NCBI GenBank assembly: GCA_019418225.1 | Contig: DYCF01000032.1 | Coordinates: 1-51,643 of the forward strand | Length of the DNA: 51,643 nucleotides | Direction of reading: 5' to 3' | Source: Clostridiales bacterium | Lineage (GTDB): Bacteria; Bacillota; Clostridia; Lachnospirales; Cellulosilyticaceae | Shown here: one piece after another, positions 18,454 to 26,608 of the stretch | Numbering within the stretch: the first letter of the stretch is position 1 | How the letters are laid out: every line of letters starts with the position of its first letter | Notes under the pieces: model-generated | The model's database searches: none | What the model saw: only the letters and a program-made list of their open reading frames with translations | Told to the model about the DNA's origin: nothing | Position numbers and translations under genes: made by a program

Positions 18454-18497
18454 GGAGTGTTGTGAGAATCATTAAGGAGCTCACAACGCTCTTTTTA
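18454..18497 (+). terminator. Rho-independent terminator after the second surface protein
   Basis: The inverted repeat GAGTGTTGTGAG / CTCACAACGCTC is followed by TTTTT. Confidence 0.85.
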
Positions 18498-18703
18498 GTG
18501 GATAAATTTGTTAATTAGATTAATCAATATAATACATTTGAAAAATTTGAAAATTATGATATATTCAATTGATGACATGAAAAGCTACATATTAGGAAAA
18601 TTACATTACTTACTTATAAACTAAAACCGATATAAATGAATCTAAATTGTAGTATATAGGAGTATAGATAAGGCAATATTTATAAATGTAGGGAGAAAAA
18701 TAT

Positions 18704-19774
18704 ATGAAACATATATTACTAGTAGATGATAATTTATTAAATCTTAAATTAGCAGCTAATTTATTAAGAGAGTATTATAAAGTAAGTGCAGTTAAATCAG
18801 GCGTGCAGGCGTTAGAATTTTGCAAAGAGAATGCTCCAGACCTTATTTTATTAGATGTAGATATGCCTGAGATGGATGGATTTGAAACAATTAAACACTT
18901 AAAGGCGAATCCACACACATGCAAAATACCAGTAATTTTTCTAACAGCTTATAGTAGTAGTGAAATAGAGGCTAGGGGATTTGAATATGGCGCTGTAGAT
19001 TTTATTATTAAACCATTTGCTAAGAGCAGTATGCTACATCGGATAGAAACACATTTGCAGCTTTATGCATATCAGCAACATTTAGAGGAAGTTGTGGAGG
19101 AATTAGAAGATAGCATTGTAACAAGTTTTTGCAAACTTATAGGCTGTAGAGACTGTGAAACTGGTGAACATGTGGAACGGACAAGAAAATATGTAAAACT
19201 TTTAGCGGAAGAGCTTCAAAGAGAAAGTAAGTTTCAAGATATATTAGATGAAGGCTATATAGAAAAGCTTGTTAGAAGTGCACCCCTTCATGATATAGGA
19301 AAGATTGGGATTAGTGATGCTGTTTTATTAAAACCAGACCAACTGACACCTGTAGAGTGTGAAAAGATGAAACAGCACACAATTGTAGGGGCAGAGATAC
19401 TTGAAAAGATTATAGAGATTACACCTTCTCAAAATTATTTAAATATTGCTAAAGAGATTGCAGGAAGTCATCACGAGTGGTATGACGGCAGTGGCTATCC
19501 CTATGGCCTTAAGGGAGAAAAAATCCCTCTTAGTGCACGTATTATGGCGGTAGCAGATGTATATGATGCACTTATTTCACATCGCATATATAGGGAAGCT
19601 ATGTCTCATGAAATGGCCTGCGATATTATTATTATGGGGCGCGGTAAACAATTTGATCCCGTTATTGTAGATGCCTTTATTAATATTAAAAATGAATTTT
19701 ATAATGTGGCTGAGCAAATAAAAGAAGGCATACAAGATGAGGAAAGACATTTAAAGATGCAATCAAAGAATTAG
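18704..19774 (+). CDS. Response regulator with HD-GYP domain (c-di-GMP phosphodiesterase)
   Basis: The N-terminal receiver domain (about residues 1-120) holds the acidic pair in LLVDDN, the phospho-acceptor Asp in LILLDVDMPEMDG and Lys in IIKPF. The C-terminal HD-GYP domain has HDIGKIGI and HHEWYDGSGYPYGL, an intact metal site and GYP motif. By family knowledge it hydrolyses cyclic di-GMP when activated by a partner histidine kinase, and RpfG is the model. No kinase is adjacent, so it is an orphan here. Position next to two adhesin genes suggests, but does not show, a link between c-di-GMP and surface attachment. It has its own terminator and a GGGAG ribosome binding site. Confidence 0.93.
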   Translation: MKHILLVDDNLLNLKLAANLLREYYKVSAVKSGVQALEFCKENAPDLILLDVDMPEMDGFETIKHLKANPHTCKIPVIFLTAYSSSEIEARGFEYGAVDFIIKPFAKSSMLHRIETHLQLYAYQQHLEEVVEELEDSIVTSFCKLIGCRDCETGEHVERTRKYVKLLAEELQRESKFQDILDEGYIEKLVRSAPLHDIGKIGISDAVLLKPDQLTPVECEKMKQHTIVGAEILEKIIEITPSQNYLNIAKEIAGSHHEWYDGSGYPYGLKGEKIPLSARIMAVADVYDALISHRIYREAMSHEMACDIIIMGRGKQFDPVIVDAFINIKNEFYNVAEQIKEGIQDEERHLKMQSKN

Positions 19775-19796
19775 TATAACGTATATTAGATTAAAA

Positions 19797-19848
19797 ATAT
19801 GGAGTGCTGCGAAAATATTTATTTCGCGACATCTCCATATTTTTTTTG
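19797..19848 (+). terminator. Rho-independent terminator after the HD-GYP regulator
   Basis: A long inverted repeat, ATATGGAGTGCTGCGAAA / TTTCGCGACATCTCCATAT with one or two mismatches, is followed by eight T residues. Confidence 0.85.
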
Positions 19849-19890
19849 TTTTTAAAGAATAAAAATTCAATATATTTGAAATAATTAGTA

Positions 19891-19921
19891 TTGACATACA
19901 ATATTATACGCCATATAATAT
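19891..19921 (+). promoter_or_regulatory. Consensus promoter with palindrome over the -10, likely PadR operator
   Basis: TTGACA (19891-19896), a 17-bp spacer and TATAAT (19914-19919) form a perfect SigA consensus. A dyad ATATTATA-CGCCA-TATAATAT (19901-19921) covers the spacer and -10 box. Its place upstream of a padR gene suggests autorepression; the assignment is inferred. Confidence 0.7.
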
Positions 19922-20002
19922 AGAAAAATAAATAGTATTAGAAGTAACTGACAAGTAAGCAACATGTGATAAGCAAAAATATGAAAGACTGGAGGCGTGT
20001 TT

Positions 20003-20323
20003 ATGGCATTTCAAATAGGAGGTAGTTTGTTAGAAACGTGTGTATTAGCCTTATTAAGGGGAGAGGCGACATATGGCTATAAGCTAACTCAAGAAGTTAG
20101 AGAAGCAATTGATGTATCAGAATCTACATTATATCCAGTGCTTAGAAGATTGCAAAAGGAAGGGTGCTTAGAAACATATGATGCGCCATATCAGGGGAGA
20201 AATAGAAGGTACTATCGTATTACACCTTATGGAGAAGTCAGAGTATGTGAACAGATTAAAGAATGGAATGTATATAAAGATAAGATAGATCATGTATTAA
20301 TAGGAGGTAGTAAGGATGAATAA
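20003..20323 (+). CDS. PadR-family transcriptional regulator
   Basis: A 106-residue winged-helix repressor. LLETCVLALLRGEATYGYKL and ESTLYPVLRRLQKEG are the family helix-turn-helix signatures, and RRYYRITPYGE forms the wing. ATG 20003 lies 7 bases after GGAGG, better than the upstream GTG at 19997. It overlaps the next gene by 8 bp. PadR genes coupled to HAAS/DUF1700 proteins are a common Firmicute pair in which PadR represses its own operon in response to envelope stress; that function is inferred from context. Confidence 0.93.
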   Translation: MAFQIGGSLLETCVLALLRGEATYGYKLTQEVREAIDVSESTLYPVLRRLQKEGCLETYDAPYQGRNRRYYRITPYGEVRVCEQIKEWNVYKDKIDHVLIGGSKDE

Positions 20324-21293
20324 AAAGGAGTTTTTACAAAGATTAAGAGACAATCTTACACCAATGCCGGAGGAGGAAGTAAGTGCTGCACTTAGATATT
20401 ATGAGGAGTATTTTGATGAAGCTGGCATTGAAAATGAAGCAAGAGTATTAAAGGAACTGGGGAATCCTGAGCAAGTGGCAAAACAGATTTTAGCAGATGG
20501 CGGCATAAGAGAAGATAAGCGAGAGAACAAGGTAAAACAAGGAAAGATGCCGATATGGATAGCACTTGGCGTTGTATTATGCATTATTGTAGTGGGCTCT
20601 ATTTTAAATAGGTCTTCAAGTAGTACTTATAATGAGGGAAATATAATAAGTCAGCAAGGTAAAGTTGGGTATACAGATGTAGATAAGGTGCTAAAGTCTT
20701 TTGAGAATATAGATGTGGAAATTGATATGATGGAAGTCCAAATTGTAGAAGGAGAAGATTATAAAGTAGAAATCCATTACTTATCTTCTGATGAGATGAG
20801 CTATGAGGTTAAAAATGATACTTTAATATGTGTTGAACGAAATACTAAAGAATTTAAAAATAGACAAAATAGCATGACCATTTATGTACCAAAGGGTGTA
20901 GCACTTAATAAAGTAAATATTGCCTCAGGCATGGGAGATAGTACAGTTACAAATCTTACAGCAGCCAATATTGTAGTAGAAAATGGTATGGGTGATTTTG
21001 ATGCAAAGGAAGTTATCTGTGAAACAATAGATGTGGAATTAGGCATGGGGGACGCAAAAATAGCAGGTACTATAAAGGGTGACATTAATATTGATAATGG
21101 GATGGGAGATGTTAAGTTAGACTTAACAGGAAAGCGACAAGATTATAATTATGATATAGATAGAGGCATGGGCAGTATTAAGATTGCTGGGACAAAGCAT
21201 GAAGGCATGGGAGAGGTAAAAGAAGATAATAAGGCACCAAATACAATTGTAGTAAGCAATGGTATGGGCGATACAGAAATTGAATTTAAATAG
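20316..21293 (+). CDS. HAAS/DUF1700 membrane protein with DUF4097 adhesin-like domain
   Basis: The N-terminal HAAS domain (residues 1-60, including MNKKEFLQRLRDNL and YYEEYFDEAG) is followed by one membrane segment (about 75-97, WIALGVVLCIIVVGSIL). The C-terminal part is a right-handed beta-repeat region of the DUF4097 type. GMGD or a close variant (GMGS, GMGE) recurs seven times at roughly 20-residue spacing, as in SGMGDSTVTNL and NGMGDFDAKEV, suggesting a regular beta-solenoid. It is translationally coupled to the PadR gene. In known pairs the HAAS segment interacts with the regulator at the membrane. The precise role is unknown. Confidence 0.85.
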   Translation: MNKKEFLQRLRDNLTPMPEEEVSAALRYYEEYFDEAGIENEARVLKELGNPEQVAKQILADGGIREDKRENKVKQGKMPIWIALGVVLCIIVVGSILNRSSSSTYNEGNIISQQGKVGYTDVDKVLKSFENIDVEIDMMEVQIVEGEDYKVEIHYLSSDEMSYEVKNDTLICVERNTKEFKNRQNSMTIYVPKGVALNKVNIASGMGDSTVTNLTAANIVVENGMGDFDAKEVICETIDVELGMGDAKIAGTIKGDINIDNGMGDVKLDLTGKRQDYNYDIDRGMGSIKIAGTKHEGMGEVKEDNKAPNTIVVSNGMGDTEIEFK

Positions 21294-21309
21294 AATTTAA
21301 ATAAATAAA

Positions 21310-21346
21310 GGAGGGGTGCCTAAAATGGCAACCTCTCTTCTTTTTG
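21310..21346 (+). terminator. Rho-independent terminator after the HAAS gene
   Basis: GGAGGGGTGCC / GGCAACCTCTC stem with a TTCTTTTT tail. Confidence 0.7.
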
Positions 21347-21470
21347 GAAGGATTTACTTTTAACTTTACTACTTCTCTTTTTAGTGTATTTGCTGTATAC
21401 TAAAAATAATATCTAAAAATATGACAAAGTTTGAGAGCTACGTCACAAGCAGTGATGGGAGGAGAAATCT

Positions 21471-22115
21471 ATGCCTATATTAGAGACACATTATAATGCA
21501 GCAGAGTTAGAGGATATGACGGATGAAGCATTAATAGAAGCCTATAGAAATAATAATAGACAAGCTATAGAAATTTTAGTACAACGTTATAAAAAGTTCG
21601 TACGTCATAAAATAAAGACAACGTATTGTGTAGGAGCGGATAAAGAAGACCTAATACAAGAAGGGATGATTGGATTATTTAAAGCCATTAATGATTACAA
21701 TAAAGAGCGAGAAGCAAGCTTTAAATCTTTTGCAACGTTATGTGTAACGCGACAACTTAGCACAGCTTTTAAAACGGTTACTAGACAGAAACATATGCCC
21801 CTAAATACAAGTATTTCACTAAATCTTCCAGTTAACAAAAGCGGAGAAGAAGATGAAGAAGGCGTTACTTTAATGGATGTTCTAAAAAGCAAAGAAGAAT
21901 TTTCACCAGAAGATGAAGTGATTAATGAGGAAAATTTTAAAGTGCTTAATGAATATATTTCCAAAGTTTTAAGTGAGATGGAACTCAAAGTACTAAAATC
22001 ATATATTGATGGTAAAAACTACCATGAGATTGCAAAAGAGATGGACAAAACACCTAAGGCAATAGATAATGCACTGCAAAGAATCAAAAAGAAATTAGAA
22101 GGTATTAGTAAGTAA
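21471..22115 (+). CDS. sigH: RNA polymerase sigma factor SigH (Spo0H type)
   Basis: A 214-residue sigma-70 family factor. Region 2 includes GADKEDLIQEGMIGLFKAI, the core-binding signature nearly identical to Spo0H proteins, and region 4 has the helix-turn-helix YHEIAKEMDKTPKAIDNALQRIKKKL. In spore formers SigH drives early sporulation and transition-state genes. An acidic linker (KSGEEDEEG) separates the regions. The start follows GGGAGGAG. In many Firmicutes sigH lies soon after rlmB; here an 11.8-kb accessory block separates them. Confidence 0.92.
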   Translation: MPILETHYNAAELEDMTDEALIEAYRNNNRQAIEILVQRYKKFVRHKIKTTYCVGADKEDLIQEGMIGLFKAINDYNKEREASFKSFATLCVTRQLSTAFKTVTRQKHMPLNTSISLNLPVNKSGEEDEEGVTLMDVLKSKEEFSPEDEVINEENFKVLNEYISKVLSEMELKVLKSYIDGKNYHEIAKEMDKTPKAIDNALQRIKKKLEGISK

Positions 22116-22137
22116 ATGTAGGGTAAGGATGAGGTAA

Positions 22138-22752
22138 ATGGGTAAAGCAGAGGAAAATAAGCGAAAAAAGCAAGAAGCACTATTTAATACAGCCTTTGAA
22201 TTATTTTCAACAAAAGGGATTAATAATACAGCTATTAATGATATTGTAGAAAAAGCTGGTGTGGCAAAGGGAACCTTTTATCTATATTTTAAAGATAAGT
22301 ATGATATTAGGGATAAACTTATTATTCGCAAAACAACGGCTTTATTTGGAGAAGCACTAAAGGCATTAAACAATAAAGAAACGATAGAAAGCTTTCCAGA
22401 GCAAGTGATTTTTGTGATTGACCACGTTATTGAAGATCTTAGAAAGGATAAATTCTTAGTAAAGATGATTTCAAAAGATTTATCTTGGGGAGTCTATAAA
22501 AAAGCACTTACACAGATGGTAGAAGAAGAGGATAAGTCTTTGAGTTTTTATCATATGTTTATGAAGGGTGCCAATAGCGGTGGTACACATCTCGGAGATC
22601 CAGAGGTCACATTGTTTTTAATTGTAGAATTAGTAGGAAGTACAGCTTATAGTTCTATTTTATTAGAACAACCTAAGCCTATAGATGAATTAAAACCACA
22701 CTTATATCAAAGTATCAGAAAGATATTAGAAGTGGAACAAATTAAGGAATAA
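22138..22752 (+). CDS. TetR/AcrR-family transcriptional regulator
   Basis: A 204-residue repressor. The N-terminal helix-turn-helix is clear (TKGINNTAINDIVEKAGVAK then GTFYLYFKDKYDIRDKL). The C-terminal ligand domain is of unspecific type. It begins 22 bp after sigH, so the two may be co-transcribed. No adjacent efflux or catabolic gene indicates the ligand. A terminator follows at once. Confidence 0.9.
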   Translation: MGKAEENKRKKQEALFNTAFELFSTKGINNTAINDIVEKAGVAKGTFYLYFKDKYDIRDKLIIRKTTALFGEALKALNNKETIESFPEQVIFVIDHVIEDLRKDKFLVKMISKDLSWGVYKKALTQMVEEEDKSLSFYHMFMKGANSGGTHLGDPEVTLFLIVELVGSTAYSSILLEQPKPIDELKPHLYQSIRKILEVEQIKE

Positions 22753-22801
22753 GGAGCTGTTGCATTAACTATGGTTGTTAGTGCAACAGCCCTATTTTTT
22801 T
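22753..22801 (+). terminator. Rho-independent terminator after tetR
   Basis: A near-perfect long stem, GGAGCTGTTGCATTAACT / AGTGCAACAGCCC arms, with seven T residues. Confidence 0.85.
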
Positions 22802-22826
22802 AGAAGACTTTTTTAGAAAATAAATA

Positions 22827-22854
22827 ATCCCTAGCCCTAAAAGGGCTAGGGGAT
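22827..22854 (-). terminator. Terminator of the Cys-rich protein gene
   Basis: ATCCCTAGCCCT / AGGGCTAGGGGAT hairpin, 6 bp past the stop of the minus-strand gene. In the minus direction it is followed by a short T-rich stretch. Confidence 0.7.
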
Positions 22855-22860
22855 AAAAGA

Positions 22861-23304
22861 TTAGAAATTACAGCGTGGTAAGACATCTTCAATATTGTCG
22901 ATACGGTTTAAGTTAAAGTATATAACCTTTTGAGAACAAGGATTAATTGCTTTAATGAAGCATTTACCGATACTAACGATTACAACACACATTCTACAGC
23001 CTTGAACATGGATAATAACTCTTTGATTAGTTAATTTACAAGCAACTTCTCTAAGGCTATCTTTACAGCTACAATCATTGTTGTTAATATTTGGGCAAGA
23101 AATACCTGGGCAATTATCCTGGAAGCGATCACAGTCATCCCAATCATCACAGTCATCACAGTCGTGGAAACGATCACAGCGGTCACAGCAATCATGGCGA
23201 TCACAGCAATCATGGCGGTTACAGCATTTTTTATGATTTCTGCCACAGAAATCATCATCAAAAGAACGTGTTAAAAATGTTCCGTTATTTTTACAACAAC
23301 TCAT
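22861..23304 (-). CDS. Cys/Asp/His-rich protein with a conserved C-terminal domain
   Basis: A 147-residue protein of unknown function. Residues about 25-68 are a low-complexity stretch of Cys, Asp, His and Arg with repeated HDCCDR and DCDD units. This could bind metals or cross-link through disulfides, as in some spore coat or envelope proteins. The last 60 residues (ACKLTNQRVIIHVQGCRMCV ... IEDVLPRC) are a distinct domain that recurs in the next gene. The sense of 23301-22861 is supported by AGGAGG upstream of ATG 23304. It is probably in one unit with the 64-residue protein. A spore coat role is inference only. Confidence 0.7.
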   Translation of the reverse strand: MSCCKNNGTFLTRSFDDDFCGRNHKKCCNRHDCCDRHDCCDRCDRFHDCDDCDDWDDCDRFQDNCPGISCPNINNNDCSCKDSLREVACKLTNQRVIIHVQGCRMCVVIVSIGKCFIKAINPCSQKVIYFNLNRIDNIEDVLPRCNF

Positions 23305-23346
23305 ATTAAGTCCTCCTTATTTAATTAGAATATTATTTGGGTCAGA

Positions 23347-23541
23347 TTAGCATTGAGGTAAGCATTCTTCGATAAAATCGATACGGTCAAAGTTAAAGTA
23401 TCTAATATTACCACTACCAAGTTCAATTGCTCTTATATAGCAAGGGCAAACTTGACAGATAATAACACAAAAGCTACAACGATCAGAATGAATAATTGTT
23501 TTTTGATTTACGAGACAAGCTAAGTCATGTTGAAATCCCAT
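23347..23541 (-). CDS. Small Cys-rich protein, paralogue of the neighbouring C-terminal domain
   Basis: A 64-residue protein made almost entirely of the domain seen at the C-terminus of its neighbour. ACLVNQKTIIHSDRCSFCVI and RYFNFDRIDFIEECLPQC align with ACKLTNQRVIIHVQGCRMCV and IYFNLNRIDNIEDVLPRC. Conserved Cys pairs (C-x2-C), a hydrophobic core and a final Pro-x-Cys point to a small disulfide or metal-stabilised fold. AGGAGGT lies upstream of ATG 23541. It lies first in a probable two-gene unit with 42 bp spacing. Confidence 0.7.
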   Translation of the reverse strand: MGFQHDLACLVNQKTIIHSDRCSFCVIICQVCPCYIRAIELGSGNIRYFNFDRIDFIEECLPQC

Positions 23542-23719
23542 AGAAATACCTCCTAAACATTATAAGTGTACTAACACATATAGAGAAGCGGGCGTGCCGC
23601 GTAGTTTTCTCTACTATAAAGTATGAACCTTTTGGAAGTAATGTTACAAAGAAGGATAAAAAAATACATAATAACTGTTTTTATAAAATTTAATATAAAG
23701 AAGTTTTGTTAATAATATT

Positions 23720-23747
23720 TTGCAATTTTATAGGAAAATGTTATAAT
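23720..23747 (+). promoter_or_regulatory. Promoter of thrC
   Basis: TTGCAA (23720-23725), 16 bp, TATAAT (23742-23747), giving a leader of about 40 bases before ATG 23795. Confidence 0.65.
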
Positions 23748-23794
23748 CTCTATATATAACAAAAAATGAGTGAAAGATTAGAAGGGAGATTTAC

Positions 23795-25273
23795 ATGTTT
23801 TATACTAGTACACGCAAAAAACTTGAAGAAATTACAGCTACAAAGGCTATTTTACAAGGAATCTCAGAAGATGGTGGTTTATTTGTACCAACAGCCTTAC
23901 CTAAGATAGATTTCAAATTAGAAGAAATGCTTGATTGGAATTATCAAGAACTTGCATATCGTGTGATTCGTTTATTCTTTGAAGATATGAAAGAAGAAGA
24001 CCTCAGATATTGCACAACCCATGCATATGATACAAAATTCGACAACGACGAAATTACACCACTTGCTTCTACAAGACAAGCAAATTTCTTAGAACTTTTC
24101 CATGGCCCTACAATTGCCTTCAAAGATATGGCGCTTTCAATTTTGCCATACTTTATGCTAGTAAGTAAGAAATATAATAATGAAACAGATGATATTGTTA
24201 TTTTAACAGCAACATCAGGTGATACAGGTAAAGCTGCTCTTGAAGGATTTAGCGGTGTAGAAGGTACAAAAATTATTGTATTCTTCCCAGAAGACGGTGT
24301 AAGTGATGTCCAAAAACAACAAATGGTTACAACAGAAGGGGATAATACTTTCGTAGTAGGGGTAAAAGGTAACTTTGATGATTGTCAGACAGGCGTAAAA
24401 GAAATCTTTGGCAATGCAGCATTTAAGAAAGAACTTGCAGATAAAAATTATAAATTCTCTTCAGCCAACTCTATTAATATTGGTAGACTTGTACCACAGG
24501 TAGCATATTACTTTGCAGCCTATGCAAAAATGGTGAAAGCCGGTAAACTTGAACTTGGTAAAGAAATGAATGTGGTTGTACCTACAGGAAACTTTGGAAA
24601 TATCTTAGCTGCGTACTATGCTAAAAATATGGGACTTCCTATTAAAAAGTTGGTTTGTGCATCAAATACAAATAAAGTACTTTTTGATTTCTTAGAAACA
24701 GGCACATATGACCGCAATCGTCAGTTCCATTTAACAAGTTCACCATCTATGGATATTTTAATTTCTAGTAACCTTGAACGTTTACTTTATCATGTAAGTG
24801 GGGAAAATACTGCTAAAGTATGTGAATTAATGAAAACACTTAAAGAAGACGGTGTTTATACGGTAACTGAAGAAATGCGTGCCAATATGAAAGATTTCTA
24901 TGGCGGTTATGCAGATGATGCGATGACAAAAGCAACAATTAAAAAAGTGTATGAAGAAGAAGGATACCTCATGGATACACATACAGCTGTAGCATATGCT
25001 GTATATGATAAATACGTAGCAGATACAAAAGATGAAACACCTACAGTAATTGTTTCTACAGCTAGTCCATATAAATTTACAAGTAGTGTTATGACTGCTG
25101 TTTCAGAAAAATATGAAGGCATTGATGATTTTACGTTACTTGAAGAAATGAAAAAAATTGAGAATGGCTATATGCCAAAGGCAATGGATGGTATTGCAGA
25201 GCGCCCTGTTAAACACAAAACCGTTTGTGAAGTTAGCGAAATGCCACAAATGGTAAGAAACTTTTTAGTATAA
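23795..25273 (+). CDS. thrC: Threonine synthase
   Basis: A pyridoxal-phosphate enzyme that turns O-phosphohomoserine into threonine. The N-terminal motif ISEDGGLFVP and the PLP lysine in HGPTIAFKD (Lys110) are intact. The phosphate-binding TSGDTGKAAL loop and NSINIGRLVPQ segment are typical of the long 490-residue bacterial form. The start has AGAAGGGAG upstream and a dedicated promoter. Other threonine pathway genes are absent from the neighbourhood. Confidence 0.95.
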   Translation: MFYTSTRKKLEEITATKAILQGISEDGGLFVPTALPKIDFKLEEMLDWNYQELAYRVIRLFFEDMKEEDLRYCTTHAYDTKFDNDEITPLASTRQANFLELFHGPTIAFKDMALSILPYFMLVSKKYNNETDDIVILTATSGDTGKAALEGFSGVEGTKIIVFFPEDGVSDVQKQQMVTTEGDNTFVVGVKGNFDDCQTGVKEIFGNAAFKKELADKNYKFSSANSINIGRLVPQVAYYFAAYAKMVKAGKLELGKEMNVVVPTGNFGNILAAYYAKNMGLPIKKLVCASNTNKVLFDFLETGTYDRNRQFHLTSSPSMDILISSNLERLLYHVSGENTAKVCELMKTLKEDGVYTVTEEMRANMKDFYGGYADDAMTKATIKKVYEEEGYLMDTHTAVAYAVYDKYVADTKDETPTVIVSTASPYKFTSSVMTAVSEKYEGIDDFTLLEEMKKIENGYMPKAMDGIAERPVKHKTVCEVSEMPQMVRNFLV

Positions 25274-25349
25274 TAGTATTATTTTTCTAATATTATACAT
25301 AAGAAGATTAAGATTTATGGTTAAGATGTAAAAATAGGGAGTGGTCAAA

Positions 25350-25850
25350 GTGAAAGAAGTAATGTATAATGGTTATGCTAAAGAAGTATTAGAAGCATTT
25401 CCTAAAGGGGTCTTTCTGAGCGTATCTGATGGTCAAAGAGATAATACGATGACGATTGGATGGGGAAGTATAGGCTTCATGTGGAAGAAACCTATTTTTA
25501 TGGTGATGGTAAGACACACCAGATATACTTATGAACTTATTGAAAAAGCAGACTGTTTTACAGTAAGTGTGCCACTTTCAACAAATCTCCAAAAAGAGTT
25601 AGGTATTTGTGGCAGTAAGTCAGGAAGAGATGTAGATAAATTCCAGGTGGCAGGTCTTACTAAACTTAGAGCTAATAAGGTAAATGCACCACTGATAGGT
25701 GAATGTGATCTACATTTTGAATGCAAAATTGTAGGAAAACAAAAACTAACGAAAGAAGTACTTTTGCCAGATATAGATACAGCCTGGTATAGTGATGGTG
25801 ATTATCATACACTATATTATGGAGAAATTGTCGGCACTTACACAAAGTAG
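25350..25850 (+). CDS. Flavin reductase-like (FMN-binding split-barrel) protein
   Basis: A 166-residue protein of the flavin reductase-like domain family, which binds FMN and often supplies reduced flavin or acts as an oxidoreductase. Typical features are NTMTIGWGSIGFMWKKP, the strand HTRYTYELIEKADCFTVSVP and the ICGSKSGRDVDKF loop. GTG 25350 is preferred, with GGGAG 8 bases upstream; GTG 25341 overlaps that site. The electron donor and substrate are unknown. It follows thrC by 76 bp without a strong terminator, so it may be read through. Confidence 0.85.
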   Translation: MKEVMYNGYAKEVLEAFPKGVFLSVSDGQRDNTMTIGWGSIGFMWKKPIFMVMVRHTRYTYELIEKADCFTVSVPLSTNLQKELGICGSKSGRDVDKFQVAGLTKLRANKVNAPLIGECDLHFECKIVGKQKLTKEVLLPDIDTAWYSDGDYHTLYYGEIVGTYTK

Positions 25851-25902
25851 TATATCTACTGGCGTGACGCACGTACTTTAGAGTAAGAAAAGGAGAATAC
25901 AA

Positions 25903-26409
25903 ATGACATTATTTGAACTTTGGAACAACTATGGCGAAGAAGCTAAAGACAGATCAGTAGAAGAATACAAAAAAGTAGTAGAAAACTACTTAGGTAGAGA
26001 AAGAGATGTATACAGCTACTTACTTTCACACACAGATGAAGTAGTAGAAGGTACAATTGCTGAACTTGGTAAACGTTTCAACATGAACGAAGTAGAATTC
26101 TTAGGATTTGTTGATGGAATCAACACAAGCCTCGTAAATGGTGAATATGATTTAACAAACTTCACAGGTGAATCAGTTGTAAGACTTGAATTTGACCTTA
26201 AAAAATTATACTGGAACATGTTAGATGCTAAAGCTGAATGGCTTTACGGTTTACCACAATGGGAAACATTATTAACAGCAGAAGAAAGAGCTGAAGTTAA
26301 AAAATCTTACAACCAAAGTAAAACAATCGTTAAAGCGAAAAAAGTTGGACGTAATGAGCCATGTCCATGTGGAAGCGGCAAAAAATACAAACAATGTTGT
26401 GGAAAATAA
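25903..26409 (+). CDS. SEC-C motif protein
   Basis: A 168-residue protein with an alpha-helical body and a C-terminal SEC-C zinc motif (GRNEPCPCGSGKKYKQCCG, Cys-x-Cys...CysCys), the element that in SecA binds zinc and ribosomes or SecB. The body (EEYKKVVENYLGRERDVYSY) has no clear family. AAGGAG lies 9 bases before ATG. A terminator hairpin starts at the stop. Codon use looks like that of highly expressed genes (many AAA, GAA and AAC codons). Confidence 0.85.
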   Translation: MTLFELWNNYGEEAKDRSVEEYKKVVENYLGRERDVYSYLLSHTDEVVEGTIAELGKRFNMNEVEFLGFVDGINTSLVNGEYDLTNFTGESVVRLEFDLKKLYWNMLDAKAEWLYGLPQWETLLTAEERAEVKKSYNQSKTIVKAKKVGRNEPCPCGSGKKYKQCCGK

Positions 26410-26435
26410 CTGCTCATTATGAGCAGTTATTTTTT
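26408..26435 (+). terminator. Rho-independent terminator after the SEC-C gene
   Basis: Perfect AACTGCTCAT / ATGAGCAGTT stem followed by a T-rich run, overlapping the stop codon. Confidence 0.85.
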
Positions 26436-26545
26436 ATAGAGTAGGAAAGTTGGTCTTGTAACTTTACTGCTCTATACTTAAAAGCAATAATATCAGTTGT
26501 TTTATTATAGAGTAGGAAAGTTGAATTTTTAGCTTTGCTACTCCA
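26435..26545. repeat. Two copies of a short hairpin element
   Basis: TATAGAGTAGGAAAGTT begins both 26435-26476 and 26506-26545. Each copy ends with an imperfect complement (AACTTTACTGCTCTATA and AGCTTTGCTACTC), so each can fold into a hairpin of about 40 bases. They are separated by 29 bp. They are unlike the bipartite repeats elsewhere in the window. Confidence 0.65.
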
Positions 26546-26562
26546 AACTCAAAATTTGAGTT
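26546..26562. promoter_or_regulatory. 17-bp perfect palindrome upstream of a membrane protein gene
   Basis: AACTCAAAATTTGAGTT is a perfect dyad 46 bp before the start codon at 26609. It could be an operator; no regulator can be assigned. Confidence 0.4.
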
Positions 26563-26608
26563 GATAATGTGACGCTAGTCGCTTTATTTTATGAAGGGAA
26601 GTGTAGAG

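Noticed and set aside
23031..23309. Overlapping frames on both strands inside the Cys/Asp/His-rich gene
   Set aside because: They are by-products of the repetitive codons; only the 22861-23304 minus frame has a ribosome binding site and a paralogue.
23580..23616. G/C-rich imperfect hairpin upstream of the Cys-rich genes, with a vaguely similar GGCGTG-ACGCACG sequence at 25859-25875
   Set aside because: The similarity is limited to the centre and the stems do not match, so I cannot support a shared element.
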